A stretch of DNA of 7,868 bases from Planctomycetota bacterium. GTDB taxonomy: Bacteria; Planctomycetota; Phycisphaerae; UBA1845; UTPLA1. Location: positions 1-7,868 of the forward strand of contig JAPULF010000119.1 in the NCBI GenBank assembly GCA_027295245.1. Reading direction: 5' to 3'. A program made the translations under genes and the position numbers. The notes under the pieces are model-generated. The model did no database searches. It was not told where the DNA came from and was given only the letters and a program-made list of their open reading frames with translations. Shown here in pieces: positions 4,857 through 7,868 of the stretch (its first letter is position 1; each line of letters starts with the position of its first letter).

Positions 4857-7439
4857 ATGTTGCCAAACCCATCGGTTCGAAGGGGTCGCATCTCGCGTCC
4901 GGTCTGGATCCTAGCGGCCGTTCTGTCGATGGCCCTGGCGGTCCTGCTCAAAACGGGTCTGACCCATCCCAAGTCGAAAACGTCGGAAAAACCACAGGTT
5001 TCAAACACGCCGCCCACGACCTTCAGGGACGTGACAAAGGCCGCGGGCATCCTGCACCGGCATCGAAAGCCGACCCTGGACCGCAAGCTCGACAACATCA
5101 TGGCGTGGGTTTGCAGCGTTGGCGCGGCGGCCTGCGCCGGTGATTTCGATCGAGACGGCTTCGTCGATCTGTTCGTCACGAACTCTCGCAAGGGTTTCCC
5201 GAACTATCTGTATCGCAACACGGGCAAGGGAACATTCGAAGAGGTTGCCGATCGTGCCGGCGTTGCCGATCTGAACGGCGACCAAGGGACGTGCATGGAC
5301 TGCGCCTGGGGCGACTACGACAACGACGGCGACCTGGATCTCTTTGTCGTGCGTTGGGGACGCGATGTCCTTTTTCGCAACGACGGCTCGGGCCGGTTCG
5401 AGGACGTGACCGCCCAACTCTTCATCGCCGAGCGCGGCGAACCCGGCACGGTGTGGGCGAACGGCAACGCGGTCGTCTGGTTCGACTTCGACGGGGATGG
5501 CCGCTTGGACATCTACGTCGGCAATTACTTTCAGCCCGTCGATCTGTGGAACCTGCCCCATACGAGGATCATGCACGACAGCTTCGAGCGGTCTCGAAAC
5601 GGCGGTCGAAACGCCCTGTATCACCAGCTTCCGGACGGGACGTTTCGAGACGTGGCCCCGTCGCTCGGAGTCGACGATCCGGGTTGGACGTTGGCGGTCG
5701 GCATCGGCGACCTGAACAACGACGGGTGGCCGGACATCTATTGCGCCGATGACTTCGGGCCCGACCAGCTATTCCTGAGTAACCGAGACGGCACGTTTCG
5801 CAACGTCGCGGAGACGGCGATCGGTCGCGACACCAAGAAGGGCATGAACGCCGACTTCGGGGACTTCGACAATGACGGATGGCTGGATGTCTATGTCGCC
5901 AATATTACCACCGGCGAATACCTGCAGGAAGGAAACATGCTCTGGCACAACGACGGGCCCGATGCCGGCGGCGGCATGTCGTTCGTGGACGTGTCGTTGG
6001 AGACCGGCACCTATGACGGCGGCTGGGGCTGGGGGGCGAAGTTCGTCGACCTTGAAAACGACGGCGACCTCGACATCGTGGCCGTCAACGGATTCATCAG
6101 TGCCGGCCAGGGGAGCTACTGGAAGGACCTCGCAAACTGGACCGTCACCGGCCAGGACGTCACGGACGCCCGAAACTGGCCGACCATCGGAGACCGCAGT
6201 TTCTCGGGCCATGAACGAACCCGGGTCTGGCGCAACGACGGCGCCACGCAGTTCACCGAGGTTGCGGAGATGACCGGACTCGGCGACGTCCGTGACGGCC
6301 GCGGCCTGGTCGCCTTCGATTATGACAACGACGGCGACATGGATCTATTTGTCGCGGCCCATGACCAGGAGCCCATTCTTTATCGCAACGACACAACAAA
6401 CTCGAACTGGCTGATGGTCGACGTCGTCGGTGATCCGTCGCTCGGCTGTTCGCTTGACGCGATCGGAACGCGCGTAACCGTCGTGACGGACGATCGAACC
6501 CAGATCCGCGAAAAGGACGGCGGCAACGGATATGCTGCCCAGAGCGATCGGCGATTGCACTTCGGGCTCGGCAACGCGACCGCGGCCCGACTGGTCGAAG
6601 TCCGCTGGCCGGGCGGAAAACAGGCCCAGTACTTCGAAAACGTGCAAGCCGGTCGGACACTCCGAGTCGTGCAGTCCTCGTCCGAGATGGACGTCGTCAG
6701 GCTCGACGCCGATCGCCCGAAGCGTTGGCGAAAGCCCGCCGCACCGAAGCCGAGTCCGTCGCTCAGCCGGGCGGAGCAAGACGATTACCTGGCGCAGTTG
6801 GAAGACAATATCCGGATACGCTCGAAGGATTTGCAAATCATGAGCAGATACCGGGCCCTCTGCGCCGAATACGACAGGCACGATCGGGCGATTGATTTTC
6901 TCGAGGCGCTGGCAACGGATTCACCGGATAATCGTGAGTTGGTCGTCAACTACGGGTCGAGCTATATCGACAAGATACCGACCTGTGGGGGCGTCGCTGC
7001 CATCGTCAGTAAGGGCACCCTGGCACTAAAATCGCTTGGCGTGCTGAACAAGGTAGTGGACGCGAACCCCGACTGGTGGCTCGGCTCCTACACCCGGGCG
7101 ATGAATCACCTGCACTGGCCCGCGGCCCTGGGCCACAGCCCGGACGCCGTGGATGATTTTCGCAAGTGTCTGGCGCTGCAGGGCGCCGACGAGGCATCAT
7201 TGCGGATCAAACCATATTATGTCAGGACGCACATCGGACTCGGCGATGCGTACGCCAAGGACAAGGAGTTTGCCCAGGCTCGGCAGGCGTGGCGGGCGGG
7301 GCTGGAGCGGTTTCCGAACAACGCGGACCTGCTCGAGCGCCTCGCGTTCGAAGACGAAGACCAACTGAGAGAATTCATCCTCGAGGTGCGGGGCCTGGAA
7401 TTACCGGTGGATACGGACCTTTCATTCTTCGTCGATTGA
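4857..7439 (+). CDS. CRTAC1-type protein: seven FG-GAP/VCBS repeats, ASPIC/UnbV domain and TPR-like C-terminus
   Basis: This encodes 860 residues. Basic residues, then a hydrophobic segment (about 15-31, PVWILAAVLSMALAVLL), give an uncleaved anchor or signal peptide; the following linker (32-54) is polar. Seven D-x-[DN]-x-D-G-type calcium motifs start near residues 96, 153, 210, 285, 336, 398 and 488 (for example GDYDNDGDLDLFV), consistent with a seven-bladed FG-GAP propeller. Residues about 535-606 match ASPIC/UnbV (AIGTRVTV, LHFGLG, EVRWPGG). Residues about 635-860 are helical and TPR-like; the clearest repeat is about 787-821 (YVRTHIGLGDAYAKD, then ARQAWRAGLERFPN). Such proteins are exported and thought to bind calcium and mediate surface interactions; no enzymatic activity can be assigned. 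Extra cysteines occur at 86, 93, 146 and 149 (a C-x-x-C), which could form disulfides after export. ATG 4857 is chosen because it gives the membrane segment at the N-terminus. The open frame continues about 600 bases upstream inside mutS2, but those residues are arginine-rich shadow sequence. A weak AGG lies 9-11 bases before the ATG. The gene follows mutS2 by 32 bases and may be co-transcribed with it. Confidence 0.9.
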   Translation: MLPNPSVRRGRISRPVWILAAVLSMALAVLLKTGLTHPKSKTSEKPQVSNTPPTTFRDVTKAAGILHRHRKPTLDRKLDNIMAWVCSVGAAACAGDFDRDGFVDLFVTNSRKGFPNYLYRNTGKGTFEEVADRAGVADLNGDQGTCMDCAWGDYDNDGDLDLFVVRWGRDVLFRNDGSGRFEDVTAQLFIAERGEPGTVWANGNAVVWFDFDGDGRLDIYVGNYFQPVDLWNLPHTRIMHDSFERSRNGGRNALYHQLPDGTFRDVAPSLGVDDPGWTLAVGIGDLNNDGWPDIYCADDFGPDQLFLSNRDGTFRNVAETAIGRDTKKGMNADFGDFDNDGWLDVYVANITTGEYLQEGNMLWHNDGPDAGGGMSFVDVSLETGTYDGGWGWGAKFVDLENDGDLDIVAVNGFISAGQGSYWKDLANWTVTGQDVTDARNWPTIGDRSFSGHERTRVWRNDGATQFTEVAEMTGLGDVRDGRGLVAFDYDNDGDMDLFVAAHDQEPILYRNDTTNSNWLMVDVVGDPSLGCSLDAIGTRVTVVTDDRTQIREKDGGNGYAAQSDRRLHFGLGNATAARLVEVRWPGGKQAQYFENVQAGRTLRVVQSSSEMDVVRLDADRPKRWRKPAAPKPSPSLSRAEQDDYLAQLEDNIRIRSKDLQIMSRYRALCAEYDRHDRAIDFLEALATDSPDNRELVVNYGSSYIDKIPTCGGVAAIVSKGTLALKSLGVLNKVVDANPDWWLGSYTRAMNHLHWPAALGHSPDAVDDFRKCLALQGADEASLRIKPYYVRTHIGLGDAYAKDKEFAQARQAWRAGLERFPNNADLLERLAFEDEDQLREFILEVRGLELPVDTDLSFFVD

Positions 7440-7458
7440 TGCCGCCCTACCGCTGCAA

Positions 7459-7868
7459 TCATGGTCTCGGTCCGTTCGGTTCATTCAAGAAGCGATCCGA
7501 GGGAACAAACCGAGTGTTGTATTCTGCATTCCAGGGCGCGAGTTCGGGGGCGGTCGGAGCATCGTTGACGCCATAGGCCTGATCGTCCATGCCCAATTGC
7601 GGCAGCGGCTCGACGGTTTCGCCGGCCCGGATATTGTGGTCCATGTCCTTGTCCCAGCCGACGGAATAAAAGAACAGCTCGCGCACCCAGCCGGGTGGAA
7701 GCAATGGGAGGTTTGTCCCGTCGAAAGACAGCGTCACCTCGTCTCCGCTGTTGAGAATGACGTATTCGTTGTTGGCCGAGGTCAACAATGCCCCAACGTC
7801 ACCGTAACGCGTACACCACCCGCGCATGCCGATCTGCCAGGGCGGTGTCGACGAAGGGTCGGCATAAT
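7459..7868 (-). CDS. C-terminal part of a large CRTAC1/TPR-type protein (5' truncated by window edge)
   Basis: On the minus strand the frame is open from the right window edge to TGA (complement of 7459-7461) and shows 135 residues. An in-frame ATG at 7827 is probably internal, because the frame continues upstream (DPSSTPPWQIG) without a break. The visible part contains RYGDVGALL, then YVILNSGDEVTLSFD, then LPPGWVRELFFYSVGWDKDMDHN, then TVEPLPQLGM. From memory, this pattern (RYGDV, GDE-x-x-L-x-FD, LP-GW-R, GW-KD-D, TVEPLP) is the conserved tail of some large exported FG-GAP/ASPIC/TPR proteins in Planctomycetota and Acidobacteriota. Its biochemical role is unknown. The propeller part, if present, would lie to the right of this window. 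The gene converges on the 4857-7439 gene with only 19 bases between stop codons and no visible terminator hairpin between them. The coding call is firm; the family assignment is moderate. Confidence 0.75.
   Translation of the reverse strand, partial: YADPSSTPPWQIGMRGWCTRYGDVGALLTSANNEYVILNSGDEVTLSFDGTNLPLLPPGWVRELFFYSVGWDKDMDHNIRAGETVEPLPQLGMDDQAYGVNDAPTAPELAPWNAEYNTRFVPSDRFLNEPNGPRP

Noticed and set aside
3811..5191. Two long minus-strand open frames (353 and 357 codons) opposite mutS2 and the start of the CRTAC1-type gene
   Set aside because: They lie antisense to clear protein families, show no recognisable domains, and are typical of the scarcity of stop codons in GC-rich DNA.
7166..7576. 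Plus-strand open frame running across the convergent gene ends
   Set aside because: It overlaps the CRTAC1-type gene in another frame and is antisense to the reverse gene's tail, and its composition is shadow-like.
1..7868. Search for mobile elements, CRISPR arrays, tRNA/rRNA genes, toxin-antitoxin, defence or biosynthetic systems
   Set aside because: No transposase, integrase, regularly spaced repeats, cloverleaf-like sequence or known defence domain is visible; the gene content reads as ordinary planctomycete chromosome.

Overview
The window is GC-rich bacterial chromosome, most likely from a member of the Planctomycetota (Phycisphaerae or a related uncultured lineage). That placement is inferred from the combination of gene families: a PEP-CTERM surface protein, a PQQ-type beta-propeller ending in a dockerin-like segment, a type II/IV prepilin with a C-terminal H-X9-DG motif, and a large FG-GAP/ASPIC-UnbV (CRTAC1-type) exported protein. 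No ribosomal or other phylogenetic marker is present to settle it.

Layout, left to right. (1) Positions 2-322 hold the 3' end of a PEP-CTERM protein, followed by a strong terminator-like hairpin (340-382) and a second small hairpin (399-425). (2) Positions 440-1954 encode a secreted PQQ-like beta-propeller with a C-terminal dockerin-type calcium-loop pair. Four bases later comes a prepilin-like H-X9-DG protein (1959-2816), and the two are probably co-transcribed. (3) After a 100-base gap comes mutS2 (2917-4824, GTG start). Its ATPase and KOW-like parts are clear, but it has no C-terminal Smr nuclease domain. (4) Thirty-two bases later, positions 4857-7439 encode an 860-residue membrane-anchored or exported protein with seven FG-GAP-type calcium motifs, an ASPIC/UnbV domain and a TPR-like C-terminus. 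(5) On the opposite strand, converging with 19 bases between stop codons, lies the 3' end of another gene (7459-7868). Its product resembles the tail found on some large CRTAC1-type proteins.

Five of the six genes encode proteins destined for the cell envelope or exterior (surface sorting, propellers, calcium loops, pseudopilin-like). The exception is mutS2, a cytosolic DNA or ribosome maintenance ATPase that looks like an unrelated housekeeping neighbour. Every base lies in or near a gene, with no gene-free stretch over 300 bases. I see no tRNA, rRNA, CRISPR array, insertion sequence, phage gene or toxin/defence cassette. The window looks like ordinary planctomycete chromosome. The points most worth a second look are the Smr-less MutS2 with a possible leaderless promoter and the convergent CRTAC1-type genes.
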